This document shows, piece after piece, positions 34,717 through 43,820 of a stretch of 64,000 nt of DNA. Origin of the DNA: Robiginitomaculum sp. (GTDB lineage Bacteria; Pseudomonadota; Alphaproteobacteria; Caulobacterales; Maricaulaceae). Each line of letters begins with the position of its first letter. Positions within the stretch are counted from its first letter, which is position 1. The stretch covers positions 41,802-105,801 of the forward strand of contig NVXG01000003.1 in assembly GCA_002733805.1 (NCBI GenBank). The letters are read 5' to 3'. Under the pieces are notes generated by a model. It ran no database searches, was not told the DNA's origin, and worked only from the letters and a program-made list of their open reading frames with translations. Both the position numbers and the translations under genes were made by a program.

Positions 34717-34746
34717 CCTGAACGGGCGTGTGATCGTTCAGGTTTT
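34717..34746 (+). terminator. Terminator-like hairpin after rhlE
   Basis: CCTGAACG, loop of 10, CGTTCAGG followed by TTTT: a perfect 8-bp stem about 75 bp after the stop. Confidence 0.65.
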
Positions 34747-35140
34747 AGTTAGCACATTACCTGTTAAGGCATTGTTTTTACAATATCAAAGAGCCGAGAA
34801 GCGCCGGGAAAGGCGGTTCTACCCTTCCAGTATATCGCCTAGAATACCGCTGTGGATTGTTGGGATTTCCCCTCAAACCCAAGCGTTAAACAGCGTCAAC
34901 AAGTGTCGATTGTCTGTGATTTTATTGTCAATGTCTGTCCGCGAAATGCGATTGTATTGTCGATTGTTTGTCTGTGCCGCGCCGACACTGACAATCAAAA
35001 ATGACACTTGGTTCAAGCCCTTTTCGACCGAAACCGACGGAATATACCGAACGCCTCGTTGAACTTATATCGAACCTATGGCCCGGACCCAAAATACGGA
35101 CCCGGTTGGATAGAGGGAAGTAGCGCGAAGGAATTTGATC
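34747..35140. other. Intergenic stretch with short direct repeats
   Basis: About 390 bp without a convincing gene; the ORF on the minus strand here is a shadow. A TGTCGATTGT-type motif occurs twice (near 34904 and near 34955), followed by TCTGTG in both. Purpose unknown. The end of the stretch (GAAGGA) is the ribosome site of the next gene. Confidence 0.4.
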
Positions 35141-35515
35141 ATGAACATTCGAGCCAGAAAGTTGGCATCCATTGGGCTGGGCCTGTTTGCGGCGGGTGCC
35201 ATCTTGGCAGCCAGCGTGGTACCGGCCAGCGCCCACGGCACCCGGCATCATCATCATCATGCCAAAGTCAAAATCATCAAACCCAAGGTCAAGGTGAACA
35301 TCAATCTGGGCGGCGGCTATGGCTATACCAACGTGGTCTATCGACCAGCGCCAGTAGTCTACATTGCGCCACGCCCGACCTATGGTTGTTACCGAGCTGA
35401 CCATGATGGTTGGGTTAACGGCCACCCGGCGCGAGTTTCGCATCGGTATTGCTATAACGCGTACGGCACATCCGTGGTCCAGTCCGGCTCAAAACGACTG
35501 GTTCATTATTACTGA
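35141..35515 (+). CDS. Small His-rich secreted protein
   Basis: 124 aa. Signal peptide (GLGLFAAGAILAASVVPASA) then mature HGTRHHHHHAKVKIIKPKVKVN, Tyr/Pro/Arg-rich strands and two Cys (YGCYRADHDG, YCYNAYG). GAAGGA precedes the ATG. The five-His run and His-rich N-terminus could bind metal in the periplasm. No family recognised. Confidence 0.75.
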   Translation: MNIRARKLASIGLGLFAAGAILAASVVPASAHGTRHHHHHAKVKIIKPKVKVNINLGGGYGYTNVVYRPAPVVYIAPRPTYGCYRADHDGWVNGHPARVSHRYCYNAYGTSVVQSGSKRLVHYY

Positions 35516-35619
35516 TCCCTCCCCGATGGCGGGCCGGGCCAAGTTCTTAAGAGCACGTCCGGCCCGTCAAAAGTAGAGTTTAGCAAAACATGGCACGCCC
35601 GACCCGAATGTGTTGACAT

Positions 35620-35744
35620 GGACCCTCCGGTCAAGCCGGAGGGAAGCAACATAGTAAATTGCTTGAAGTTTTCATCAGTTTACGCAGACATAATATGCTT
35701 CGTCATGCCTCCAATTGCCGCCCTCCGGCTTGACCGGAGGGTCC
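35620..35744. repeat. Inverted pair of REP-like palindromes (pair 1)
   Basis: A 24-bp unit built on CCCTCCGG-tcaag-CCGGAGGG lies at 35620-35643, and its exact reverse complement at 35721-35744, 77 bp apart. Each unit is itself a hairpin with an 8-bp stem. The pair is BIME-like. Confidence 0.85.
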
Positions 35745-35783
35745 AGTTTTTTACCAGCCTTTAGCAAGTCCCATTCTCTGGAG

Positions 35784-35859
35784 CCCGGACTAAATCCGGG
35801 GACCTGCTCTATTTGTACTCGTCTCAATTATACCGGTCCCCGGCCCCAGAGCCGGGGTC
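35784..35859. repeat. REP-like palindrome pair (pair 2)
   Basis: CCCGGA-ctaaa-TCCGGG (35784-35800) and CCCCGGC-cccaga-GCCGGGG (35838-35857) face each other about 38 bp apart. The second unit is flanked by GGT and TCC as in pair 3. They sit immediately downstream of the GIY-YIG gene. Confidence 0.8.
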
Positions 35860-35872
35860 CAGCATAGTCTCA

Positions 35873-36166
35873 TCATTTGGAGATTGTCTCCCATAAATCA
35901 TCCCATTCTGGATTGTGTTTTTCGATCAAGTCCAGCTTCCATTTTCTGCGCCACTTTTTGATCCGGTGTTCGGCGCTCAATGCAGTTTCCATGTCGGCGC
36001 ATTCTTCGGCCCAAACCAATCGGGTCAGGCCATATTTCTTGGTAAAACCCTCGACAGTGCCGTTTCGATGTTGATCAATTCGAGCGATGAGATTGGAGGT
36101 GGAGCCAACATAAAGCGTCCCGTTGCGTTGATTGGTCATCATATAAACCCAATTGGTACGGCTCAT
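35873..36166 (-). CDS. GIY-YIG nuclease domain protein
   Basis: 97 aa, a single GIY-YIG domain: WVYMMTNQRNGTLYVGSTSNLIARIDQHR (GIY-YIG replaced by the V-Y...Y-V-G form, catalytic Arg in LIARIDQH), FTKKYGLTRLVWAE and a catalytic-type Glu in AEHRIKKWRRKWKLDLIE. This is the small UPF0213/YhbQ-like subgroup common in alphaproteobacteria. It is enclosed by the palindromic repeats of pairs 2 and 3, with pair 1 beyond, an arrangement suggesting the protein is linked to the repeat family. ATG at 36166 preferred over TTG at 36169. Confidence 0.88.
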   Translation of the reverse strand: MSRTNWVYMMTNQRNGTLYVGSTSNLIARIDQHRNGTVEGFTKKYGLTRLVWAEECADMETALSAEHRIKKWRRKWKLDLIEKHNPEWDDLWETISK

Positions 36167-36183
36167 CAAAATTCTCGTTCGCT

Positions 36184-36268
36184 GGACCCCGCATCAAGTG
36201 CGGGGACCGTGTGCTTGTTTGTTGCGTTACTTGATTGAACCCGGTCCCCGGCCGCAGAGCCGGGGTCC
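36184..36268. repeat. REP-like palindrome pair (pair 3)
   Basis: GGA-CCCCGCA-tcaag-TGCGGGG-ACC at 36184-36208 and CCCCGGC-cgcaga-GCCGGGG at 36246-36265, with GGTCC flanks. The second unit is almost identical to that in pair 2. The pair lies just upstream of the GIY-YIG gene on its strand. Confidence 0.8.
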
Positions 36269-36300
36269 AGCGCGAGAGCGATCACAAAAATCGTGGCTAG

Positions 36301-37485
36301 TTAGCGCGTTGGATTCCATTCGCCGTCCTCAGTAAAATACTTGCAACGCTCAAACCCGGATGCCTGAAAAAGTGTGTCTAAGCAGGGTCGTAATTTTTCT
36401 CTTGCATCTTCAATACTGTCCAATGTGTCGATCTTAACTTCGGGAATGCGAAGGGTAGCGCGATCAATTGGAGATGAATCATTAAATGTCTTGGATGAGT
36501 TTTCGAACTCGATCCGCACACCCTTAAAACCCTTTAGCGACCAGAAAATCAAGTAGGGTCCTTTAACATCCAAATTTTCAAGCTGGGAGATATATTGTAA
36601 AGTTGAACTCAAAAGGGAATTCAGGATCCCATGACCGTGAGCGTTTAAATTATCAATACTCTCATTTCGAATCCAGTTGCAGCAAACAGCTTCAATCGAA
36701 CCATCCCTAAATAATTGCACGTACGAGTGGGTCATTCGATAATTAGTTGATTTGATCAATATGCCATCAAGATTTGATGTTTGAGACCAGCCGCTCTGTC
36801 TCATAGGGTGAAATAGTTTACTCAATTTTTGTGATATTAGATTGCCATACCCAAAGGCTAAGTTGACCTTCCGCAAAGGTATTATGTGAATAGAAACCCA
36901 GTCGTCAGTTTCTAACTGAGTTGGCCCATTCCCGCCGGCCACCAATTTGATCCGCTCATCAACGAATGATCGTATTTTTTGTTCTCGCAGATAGGGTGCC
37001 AAAAACATTTTTCTCAATTTCTCCACGTCCGGTTCATCGGTGGTTTTTGATCCGCGAATATAATAACGGTTGGTTCCCGCAAATTTTACTCGATGCGGGC
37101 CTATGTCGCTGGCCGGAATGCGAAATATGAAAATGGTTTTTCCATCTTCGAGTTGTATTTCTTCGGACTGAAACTCTATTTTGGGTTCCAATCCATTTCG
37201 GGCAATTTGCTCAAGTCTTTCGTGTTCTTTACCGGCTTCTGTTGCTGGCATTCCTGCTAATGAGTTTGCAACTCCATCGTTATTTTCCGCAATGCCGATA
37301 ATCAAATCCCCGCCATCCGCATTGGCGAATGCAGAAATGTCTTTCAGGAATTCCTTTTTGTCCTTGTCATTTGTGCCGTAAGTTTGCCTTTTGAATTCTA
37401 GCGTATGGTTCTCAGGCACCTTGTTTTCGATCAAACCCAACAAGTGTTGCTCAGTAATTTCACTAATTCGAATGTGGCTCAACAT
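36301..37485 (-). CDS. AlbA_2 (Schlafen-like) domain protein
   Basis: 394 aa. Residues about 20-175 form the AlbA_2 domain: ENHTLEFKRQTYG, KKEFLKDISAFANADGGDLIIGIAE and YYIRGSKTTDE. The remaining 220 residues have no recognised domain (VSIHIIPLRKVNLAFGYGN, TNYRMTHSYVQLFRDG). AlbA_2 proteins are found in regulators, Schlafen-type nucleases and defence systems. It is more AT-rich than its neighbours and lies between the palindrome cluster and uvrB, so a recent arrival is plausible. Confidence 0.75.
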   Translation of the reverse strand: MLSHIRISEITEQHLLGLIENKVPENHTLEFKRQTYGTNDKDKKEFLKDISAFANADGGDLIIGIAENNDGVANSLAGMPATEAGKEHERLEQIARNGLEPKIEFQSEEIQLEDGKTIFIFRIPASDIGPHRVKFAGTNRYYIRGSKTTDEPDVEKLRKMFLAPYLREQKIRSFVDERIKLVAGGNGPTQLETDDWVSIHIIPLRKVNLAFGYGNLISQKLSKLFHPMRQSGWSQTSNLDGILIKSTNYRMTHSYVQLFRDGSIEAVCCNWIRNESIDNLNAHGHGILNSLLSSTLQYISQLENLDVKGPYLIFWSLKGFKGVRIEFENSSKTFNDSSPIDRATLRIPEVKIDTLDSIEDAREKLRPCLDTLFQASGFERCKYFTEDGEWNPTR

Positions 37486-37495
37486 TTGTTCACCC

Positions 37496-39751
37496 TCACT
37501 TCCCCCGCCGATGCTTCCAACTCACACCCTTGCTCCCACCCTCACCACTACCCCTACGGGAGTGGCGTTTTTTGTGGGCTACGGTTCCGACTGGGGAGAG
37601 GATGTCCAGCTCGCGGTTGCGCAGCTTGGAGAGTTGGTCGCGTAGGTTGGCGGCTTGTTCGAATTCGAGATCGGCGGCGGCGGCCAGCATGGCTTTTTCG
37701 GTGCTGGCAATCACTGATTTTAGGTCTTGGCCGACAAAGTGGCTGCCGTCTTCGGCTAGGCCGCGGGCATAGCCGGTATTGCTATCTTGCGTACCGACCC
37801 GCACATGGTCGCCCTCATAGACGCTATTCAGAATATCGCCGATTTTCTTCTTGATGCTTTGCGGGGTAATGCCGTGCTTGGCATTGTAGGCCATTTGGAC
37901 GTTGCGCCGTCGTGTGGTTTCAGCCATGGCGCGCTGCATGCTCCCGGTCATCCGGTCGGCATAAAGCACCACCCGCGCATCAACATTACGCGCCGCCCGG
38001 CCAATGGTTTGCACCAGCGACGTTTCCGAACGCAAAAAGCCCTCTTTGTCCGCGTCGAGAATGCCGACAAAGGCACATTCGGGAATATCCAACCCTTCGC
38101 GCAGCAAATTGATCCCGATCAACACATCAAACGCGCCGAGCCGTAAATCGCGGATGATTTCAATGCGCTCCAGCGTCTCGATGTCCGAGTGCATATAGCG
38201 CACCCGCAAGCCCTGATCGTGCATGTATTCGGTCAGATCTTCGGCCATTTTTTTGGTGAGCGTGGTGATCAGCGAGCGATAGCCCAGATCGGCCACGGCT
38301 TGTACTTCGGCAATGACATCATCGACCTGATTGGCCCCATTGGCTGACACCGGACGCACCTCTACGGGAGGATCAATCAGGCCGGTCGGGCGGATCACCT
38401 GTTCGGCAAACACCCCTTGGGTCTGATTCAATTCCCACGGGCCGGGGGTGGCCGATACGCAAACGGTTTGCGGGCGCATGGCCTGCCATTCCTCGAATTT
38501 CAGCGGGCGGTTATCAATGCAGGACGGCAAGCGAAAGCCATAGTCGACCAAGTTGGATTTGCGCTTGAAATCGCCTTTGTACATGGCGCCTAATTGCGGA
38601 ATGGTCACATGGCTTTCATCAACAAACACAAGTGCGTTTTCGGGCAGATACTCAAACAGGGTGGGTGGCGGCTCGCCCGGCTTTCGCCCGGTCAAATAGC
38701 GCGAATAGTTTTCAATGCCGGAGCACACCCCTTGGGCTTCCATCATTTCCAGATCAAACTCGGTGCGTTGGCCAAGACGTTGGGCCTCCAACAATTTATT
38801 GTTCTTTTCCAGCCATTTCACATGGGTGTGCATTTCGTTACGGATTGATTTGATGGCTTGTTTGATGGTGGGGCGCGGCGTGACATAGTGCGAATTGGCA
38901 TAGACCTTGATCTCCTCGCGCGGCGCAGACTTTTTGCCGGTCAGCGGGTCAAATTCCCAAATGCTCTCGATCACATCGCCAAAGAAATCAATGCGCCAAG
39001 CCCGGTCCTCATAGTGGGAGGGGAATACTTCCAGCACATCGCCGCGCACCCGAAAGGTGCCCCGCGTAAAGGCCGCATCATTGCGCTTGAATTGTAAATC
39101 AACCAGTTTTCGCATGATGTCGCGCTGGTCGATCTGCTGGCCCGGCTCCAAGCTGAAGGTCATCGAGGTATAGGTTTCGACCGAGCCAATGCCGTAAATG
39201 CACGACACTGACGAGACAATGATTACATCATCGCGCTCAAGGATGGACCGGGTGGCGGCGTGGCGCATCCGGTCGATGGTCTCGTTAATGGCGCTGTCTT
39301 TTTCAATATAGGTGTCAGTACGCGGCACATAGGCTTCCGGTTGATAATAGTCGTAATAAGAGACGAAATATTCCACCGCATTGTTGGGAAAGAACGCCTT
39401 GAACTCGCCGTATAACTGCGCGGCCAAGGTTTTGTTATGGGCCAAAATCAGCGCCGGGCGCTGGGTTTGACTGATAACTTGCGCCATGGTGAAGGTCTTG
39501 CCGGAGCCGGTAACCCCGAGCAATACCTGATCCATCTCTTCTGCCTTGATCCCGGCGATCAGCTCGGCAATGGCGGTCGGTTGATCGCCCTTAGGGGAAA
39601 ACTCGGAAACCAGATCAAACGCCTTGCCGCCTTCGGATTTTTCCGGGCGAATAGGTTTGTGTGGGGTCCATGTGGGCGCAGGCACAGCATTGCCATCGTC
39701 CAGCACAAAATCATTGCGTGCAGAATCAGACATGCCCGGTGTATCACTCAT
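37496..39751 (-). CDS. uvrB: UvrB, excinuclease ABC subunit B
   Basis: 751 aa. Walker A GVTGSGKT, the beta-hairpin region [24 protein letters not shown], helicase motifs ([38 protein letters not shown]) and the C-terminal UvrC-binding coiled-coil ([20 protein letters not shown] near 700), followed by a basic tail. Longer than E. coli UvrB (673 aa) because of an N-terminal extension of about 40 residues. Role: damage verification in nucleotide excision repair. Confidence 0.97.
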   Translation of the reverse strand: MSDTPGMSDSARNDFVLDDGNAVPAPTWTPHKPIRPEKSEGGKAFDLVSEFSPKGDQPTAIAELIAGIKAEEMDQVLLGVTGSGKTFTMAQVISQTQRPALILAHNKTLAAQLYGEFKAFFPNNAVEYFVSYYDYYQPEAYVPRTDTYIEKDSAINETIDRMRHAATRSILERDDVIIVSSVSCIYGIGSVETYTSMTFSLEPGQQIDQRDIMRKLVDLQFKRNDAAFTRGTFRVRGDVLEVFPSHYEDRAWRIDFFGDVIESIWEFDPLTGKKSAPREEIKVYANSHYVTPRPTIKQAIKSIRNEMHTHVKWLEKNNKLLEAQRLGQRTEFDLEMMEAQGVCSGIENYSRYLTGRKPGEPPPTLFEYLPENALVFVDESHVTIPQLGAMYKGDFKRKSNLVDYGFRLPSCIDNRPLKFEEWQAMRPQTVCVSATPGPWELNQTQGVFAEQVIRPTGLIDPPVEVRPVSANGANQVDDVIAEVQAVADLGYRSLITTLTKKMAEDLTEYMHDQGLRVRYMHSDIETLERIEIIRDLRLGAFDVLIGINLLREGLDIPECAFVGILDADKEGFLRSETSLVQTIGRAARNVDARVVLYADRMTGSMQRAMAETTRRRNVQMAYNAKHGITPQSIKKKIGDILNSVYEGDHVRVGTQDSNTGYARGLAEDGSHFVGQDLKSVIASTEKAMLAAAADLEFEQAANLRDQLSKLRNRELDILSPVGTVAHKKRHSRRGSGEGGSKGVSWKHRRGK

Positions 39752-39808
39752 AGGACAAGCCTAGCGCACCCGGCTGGACGTTTCTAGTTTGTTCTGGTCG
39801 GCTCCTAG

Positions 39809-40936
39809 TTATTTCTGGCGGGGCAGACGGTCGAGTTTGCGGTTGGAAATGTCTTTGACGGTTTTTCTGAGCTGTTTCAGGTCGACACCATGGCCACGGG
39901 CTTCAACCAGAAACTCGTTATGGGCCCGACCAACCATGCCGGATTGCGCATCCTTTTCCCATTCTTCGATCTGGGTGTCATTGCCTTTTTTGTTGATTTT
40001 TTTGTAGCCGCTTTCAGTTTTGACATCCATCGAGCTACCGATCACGCCACTCATCGCCAATATAGCTTTGATGGCTGGGGAATGGGTGATTTCTAGATTG
40101 ACCGATTTGCCGCCTTTATTGTAGCGCGCGGTAAGTTTGACCATTTTTACCGGAAACGACAGGTTTTCAACTTTCAAACTGGTGCGGGGCAGGCCGGCCA
40201 ATTTGCCGGGGGCCAGTTTTTCAATGGCATCGGGTTCGACCAGTTTGGTCTTGCCACCGGCGCCGGTCATCGCACCGATCAGGGCATTCAGATCATCACT
40301 TTCGGCGGCTTGATCCATGGCGTTGTGGCGATCAGACATGGTTTTGCCAAACGGGCCAAAATGTGGTTTCGGGCTGATGGCCGCACTGACCAATCCCAAT
40401 ACCAAGGCTAGAACAATGGCGCAGCCCATGCTGGCCAAGGTGTAGGTCGTGGCTTTGTTCTCATCTGGTTTCATCAATTTGGGCAAGCCGACAAACAGCA
40501 GGTAAATGCTCCAGATAAAACCGATCAGGCCCAAAGCAGCCAAAGCGGGTAGCACCTGAAACCCGGCGAAAATCCAAGCGGCGGTCGGGAAATAAGCTGA
40601 CAATTTCAGGGCTTGGCCGAAATCGGCTTTGGCTCCGAACTTGGGTGCCAGCCATTCGAGGATTTTGGCAAAGGCCCAGACCATGACCAGGGACAGGGCA
40701 AAGGCCACAATGGCTGAAACCAGACCAGAGACAATCGGTACTCGATATGTCGCGCCAAAGCCGCGCACTCCGATCAATGATGTGCCGATAAATTGGGCAA
40801 TCGCACCGATCGCCACCAAGGGCATGACCCAATTGCGGTACAGTGCAGCAAGCTCCGTCTTCTCGCTGGCAATACTGTCCCAGGTTTCGGCGGGTTTCAG
40901 CAGCAGATTTTTGGCCCGCTCAATAATTTTTTGCAT
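39809..40936 (-). CDS. Yip1 family membrane protein
   Basis: 375 aa. N-terminal Yip1 domain of five helices (about 1-205): LLKPAETWDSIASEKTELAALYRNWVMPL is the usual opening. The C-terminal 170 residues are soluble and Lys-rich (KLTARYNKGGKSVNLEITHSPAIKAI). Encoded 57 bp upstream of uvrB on the same strand. Function unknown; a role in membrane stress is speculative. Confidence 0.8.
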   Translation of the reverse strand: MQKIIERAKNLLLKPAETWDSIASEKTELAALYRNWVMPLVAIGAIAQFIGTSLIGVRGFGATYRVPIVSGLVSAIVAFALSLVMVWAFAKILEWLAPKFGAKADFGQALKLSAYFPTAAWIFAGFQVLPALAALGLIGFIWSIYLLFVGLPKLMKPDENKATTYTLASMGCAIVLALVLGLVSAAISPKPHFGPFGKTMSDRHNAMDQAAESDDLNALIGAMTGAGGKTKLVEPDAIEKLAPGKLAGLPRTSLKVENLSFPVKMVKLTARYNKGGKSVNLEITHSPAIKAILAMSGVIGSSMDVKTESGYKKINKKGNDTQIEEWEKDAQSGMVGRAHNEFLVEARGHGVDLKQLRKTVKDISNRKLDRLPRQK

Positions 40937-41038
40937 GGATTTGCTCTCCGGTAGATCTGGATGCCGATCAGGTTATCCGAAAAACCAGTCCTTGTCGCGG
41001 CTTTCAAGTTGGTACATTTGTCGCGGCTAGATGGGTAA

Positions 41039-42052
41039 TTAGAGCAGGGCCAGTGCTTTGCTGATTTCCTCTGGCTCGGTGTTCCAACAAGTAACAAACC
41101 GGGCCGAGCCATCGGGCCAGACGTGAAAAGCTGCGCCGCCTTCTTGTAGTTTGGCGCTCTGGTCAGCGGTCAGGGCGGCAAACACCTCATTGCCCTCGAC
41201 CGGATGCAAGAGAGGAACGCCTAGATTTTGCAACCCATCGGCCAATGCGGCGGCCATTTCATTGGCGTGGGCAGCCAGTTCCAGCCATAAGCGATCTTCG
41301 AGCAGGGCGATGATCTGCGCCGCAACAAAGCGTTGCTTGGGCGGCATGTGACCAGCCCGTTTGCGCCGGGCTTCCAACTCATCAAATCGCTCGGCATTGG
41401 CCCCAAACAACAAGATGGTTTCAGCGCCCATGGCCCCGGTCTTGGTCAGGCCGAATGACAAAACATCCACGCCGCTGGCCCAGGTCAGCTCAGCCGGTTT
41501 TGCGCCGGTAAAGGCCAAGGCATTGACCAATCGTGCGCCGTCCACATGCACGCTTAATCCGTGATCATGGGCGATGCTGGCCAACCGGGCGGTTTGCTTG
41601 GCCGAATAGACGCAACCAGATTCGTTCAAATTGGACAGGGACAAAGCCTTGGGCGGAATGGCGTGGACAAAGCGCTCATCCACTTTTTGTAAAATGTCTT
41701 GCAATGCTTCTGGTGACATCCGGCCATGTTCCCCGGTAAGCGGTAATAGCTTTGCGCCATGGCTGAAAAACTCAACCGCCCCGCGTTCGTCGCAATAAAT
41801 ATGGGCGTGTTGGTGGCAAATCACCCCGCCGGTTGGAGGGCATAGCAAGCCCAATGCCAACGCATTGCTGGCGGTGCCCGATGCGATAAAGCCAGCCCTG
41901 AGCGGGGCTTCGAACAAGTCCGACAACAAGGCTTCGGCCTGCAGGGTCCATCCATCGTCGCCATAGCTGGCGGCGGGTCCAGCATTGGCCTGCGCCAGAT
42001 GCTCGATAACCTTTGGGTGGGCCGGAGCCGCTGTATCAGATGAAAAATTCAT
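41039..42052 (-). CDS. Low-specificity L-threonine aldolase
   Basis: 337 aa, fold-type I PLP enzyme. Opening FSSDTAAPAHPKVIEHLAQAN, PLP-binding SGTASNALALGLL, HVDGARLVNALAFTGAK and SFGLTKTGAMGAE with the Schiff-base Lys. It cleaves threonine or allo-threonine to glycine and acetaldehyde. Its start overlaps the stop of the TetR gene by 17 bp, so the two are co-transcribed. Confidence 0.93.
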   Translation of the reverse strand: MNFSSDTAAPAHPKVIEHLAQANAGPAASYGDDGWTLQAEALLSDLFEAPLRAGFIASGTASNALALGLLCPPTGGVICHQHAHIYCDERGAVEFFSHGAKLLPLTGEHGRMSPEALQDILQKVDERFVHAIPPKALSLSNLNESGCVYSAKQTARLASIAHDHGLSVHVDGARLVNALAFTGAKPAELTWASGVDVLSFGLTKTGAMGAETILLFGANAERFDELEARRKRAGHMPPKQRFVAAQIIALLEDRLWLELAAHANEMAAALADGLQNLGVPLLHPVEGNEVFAALTADQSAKLQEGGAAFHVWPDGSARFVTCWNTEPEEISKALALL

Positions 42053-42698
42053 AAGGGTCCGGCTTGTACTCGGCCAACAGAATTTCGGCCTCCAATCCGC
42101 GAATCACCATGGAAATAGCAGGTTTCAAGGCTGTTAAAAAGGTCTCTTGCGACCAGTTTTTATGCAATCCCATCCGCAATACCCCGGCATAGGCTCCAGA
42201 AACCGTAAATACAGCCGTCGCCACCAAAGGCCGATATCCGGGATAAAACTTATCAGTCATGGCATCGATAACCACATCCAGAACCCTGGAGGTATTGGGT
42301 TCAAACTGGGCTTCTTCCTCTTCGCCCCAGGTCCAGGCAAACGCCATGACTTGCCGGGTAAGCTCCCGGTTTTTCAAATTGCGTTCCAGATGATTACGAA
42401 TGGTTCCGAACAACATCTCATAGGGATCATCGAATTTCCCAAGAGATTCTCGCAGATATTCATTGACCGGGCGATTGCCCTCATGAAATATTTCTAAAAT
42501 TAACATGGCCTTGGTATCAAAATATTGCATGACCAGACCGGGTGAAACTTCGGCTTCCTTGGCGATCTGCCGGATGGTGACCTTTTTGGCACCGACGCCG
42601 ACCAATACCTTTTTGGCTGCATTAAGTATCCGCTCGCGGGTTCTGGCGCTGCGGTTTTTCGCCGATTTTGATGGTTTGGGCGATTTCATTTTGATCAT
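42036..42698 (-). CDS. TetR family regulator (BetI-like)
   Basis: 220 aa. Helix-turn-helix GAKKVTIRQIAKEAEVSPGLVMQYFDTKAMLIL. The C-terminal domain is ordinary. Start at 42698 or the second ATG at 42689. The upstream leader contains the tandem repeat at 42713. It ends inside the threonine aldolase start region. Confidence 0.88.
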   Translation of the reverse strand: MIKMKSPKPSKSAKNRSARTRERILNAAKKVLVGVGAKKVTIRQIAKEAEVSPGLVMQYFDTKAMLILEIFHEGNRPVNEYLRESLGKFDDPYEMLFGTIRNHLERNLKNRELTRQVMAFAWTWGEEEEAQFEPNTSRVLDVVIDAMTDKFYPGYRPLVATAVFTVSGAYAGVLRMGLHKNWSQETFLTALKPAISMVIRGLEAEILLAEYKPDPYEFFI

Positions 42699-42712
42699 GG
42701 ATCAATTGTGCA

Positions 42713-42788
42713 AAAAACCGGGTCATCCCGCAAGTTTAATCGCCAAAAACCGGGTCATCCCGCAAGTTTAATCGCCAAAAACCGGGTC
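42713..42788. repeat. 32-bp tandem duplication
   Basis: A 32-bp unit beginning AAAAACCGGGTCATCCC occurs at 42713-42744 and 42745-42776 without change, with a 12-bp partial third copy at 42777-42788. On the minus strand each unit contains the codons for the end of the Pro-rich protein (PVFGD and stop). It lies in the leader of the TetR gene. Confidence 0.95.
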
Positions 42789-43568
42789 GGGCGGCCAATG
42801 GCCCAATCGTTCGCGAATTTCGCCGGAACTGCTGGTCAACGGGTCCATTGAACTGTCGTACAAAGTCTCTGCTGGGCCATCATATCTTGGGTCCAATCCA
42901 AAAGCGGTGGCCAGCTCCGCATCATCCATCAGCCGGTATTTCGCGCCAATTGCCGCGCCGGCCCGCATGACAGCCCGACCATAAGCCAGATGCACATTAG
43001 CTAATTGCCGCCGATAGGCCCGACATTTAGGTTCGAGCCGGTCCATATCGCCACACTGCACGGTTTGTAAAAACGTAAAGATATTTCCCCGGGGACGTTG
43101 GCCGGGGCGGCGTTTCGCAGTCGGGCCAAGAAACAACAAAGTGGCGGCGCTCCTGCGCTGGGTCAACAGGTCTGGTTGATCCTGTGGAGGGGCGCTCTGG
43201 GCAATCGGGCTTGGCGAATGAGCTTCGGGAACCGGGGCGGGGGCTGGTGTTACCGGGCCGGCAATTTCAGATTTTTTCTGGCCCGGTTGATCCGGCGCTG
43301 GTTCAGAATTGCTTTTGGGCAGGGCTTCTGGTTCGGGCGTTGATGTTTCAACCCGTGCTGGTACCGGTTCGGTTTCTGCGGGCGGCGAAACCCAGATCAC
43401 CGTCACCGGCTTTGGCTGGTTGTCTTTATCAGCCAAGCGGTCCGGGTCTGGTTTGGGCATCAAGGCCAACCCGATCAGCAATGCGCCGTGCAACAAAAGG
43501 GCCGCAAACCATTGCCCCCATTTTTGTCGCAACTGCCAAATGCGCGCGCCCATTTTTTCTTGTCCCAT
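42768..43568 (-). CDS. Membrane-anchored Pro-rich TonB-like protein
   Basis: About 266 aa from the ATG at 43568; a form starting at 43553 has a weak GGGACAAG upstream, and an upstream ATG at 43634 also exists. One transmembrane helix (WFAALLLHGALLIGLALM), then a Pro/Glu/Ala-rich spacer (VETSTPEPEALPKSNSEPAP), then a C-terminal globular part with Cys (TVQCGDMDRLEPKCRAY). The layout is that of a periplasm-spanning TonB-type protein, but no clear TonB C-terminal motif is visible. Confidence 0.65.
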   Translation of the reverse strand: MGQEKMGARIWQLRQKWGQWFAALLLHGALLIGLALMPKPDPDRLADKDNQPKPVTVIWVSPPAETEPVPARVETSTPEPEALPKSNSEPAPDQPGQKKSEIAGPVTPAPAPVPEAHSPSPIAQSAPPQDQPDLLTQRRSAATLLFLGPTAKRRPGQRPRGNIFTFLQTVQCGDMDRLEPKCRAYRRQLANVHLAYGRAVMRAGAAIGAKYRLMDDAELATAFGLDPRYDGPAETLYDSSMDPLTSSSGEIRERLGHWPPDPVFGD

Positions 43569-43715
43569 CGCGACGCCAAGGCTTAGCTCTTGAGGATAGG
43601 TTTGGTTCGAGGTTAGTCCTCTCCCCCGCACCATATCATCCGCCTCAAATCATCACTTATTGTTTTATGATAAGAAGGCAGGGGTGAAAGCGCTAGTGTG
43701 GGTTGGCAGAAATTG

Positions 43716-43820
43716 TCAAATCATTGTGAGGATTGCCTGCGCCATGATCGCAAAGCCCAGCAGGATTAGCGACAGGCTGAGTATGCGCCGCCCGGCCAAA
43801 AGAGCCGATGTGCCGGTCAT
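43716..43820 (-). CDS. 34-aa single-helix membrane peptide
   Basis: MTGTSALLAGRRILSLSLILLGFAIMAQAIL is one hydrophobic helix with a short polar front. Its ATG overlaps the stop of the 82-aa gene (ATGA), a strong sign of a real translationally coupled gene. Too short for usual ORF calls. No function known. Confidence 0.55.
   Translation of the reverse strand: MTGTSALLAGRRILSLSLILLGFAIMAQAILTMI

Noticed and set aside
34928..35443. 171-codon frame opposite the His-rich secreted protein
   Set aside because: It lacks a ribosome site and is the complement of a gene with signal peptide and ribosome site; runs of Met are the antisense of His codons.
35620..36268. CRISPR array
   Set aside because: Repeats are palindromic, of differing sequence and irregularly spaced, and no cas gene is nearby.
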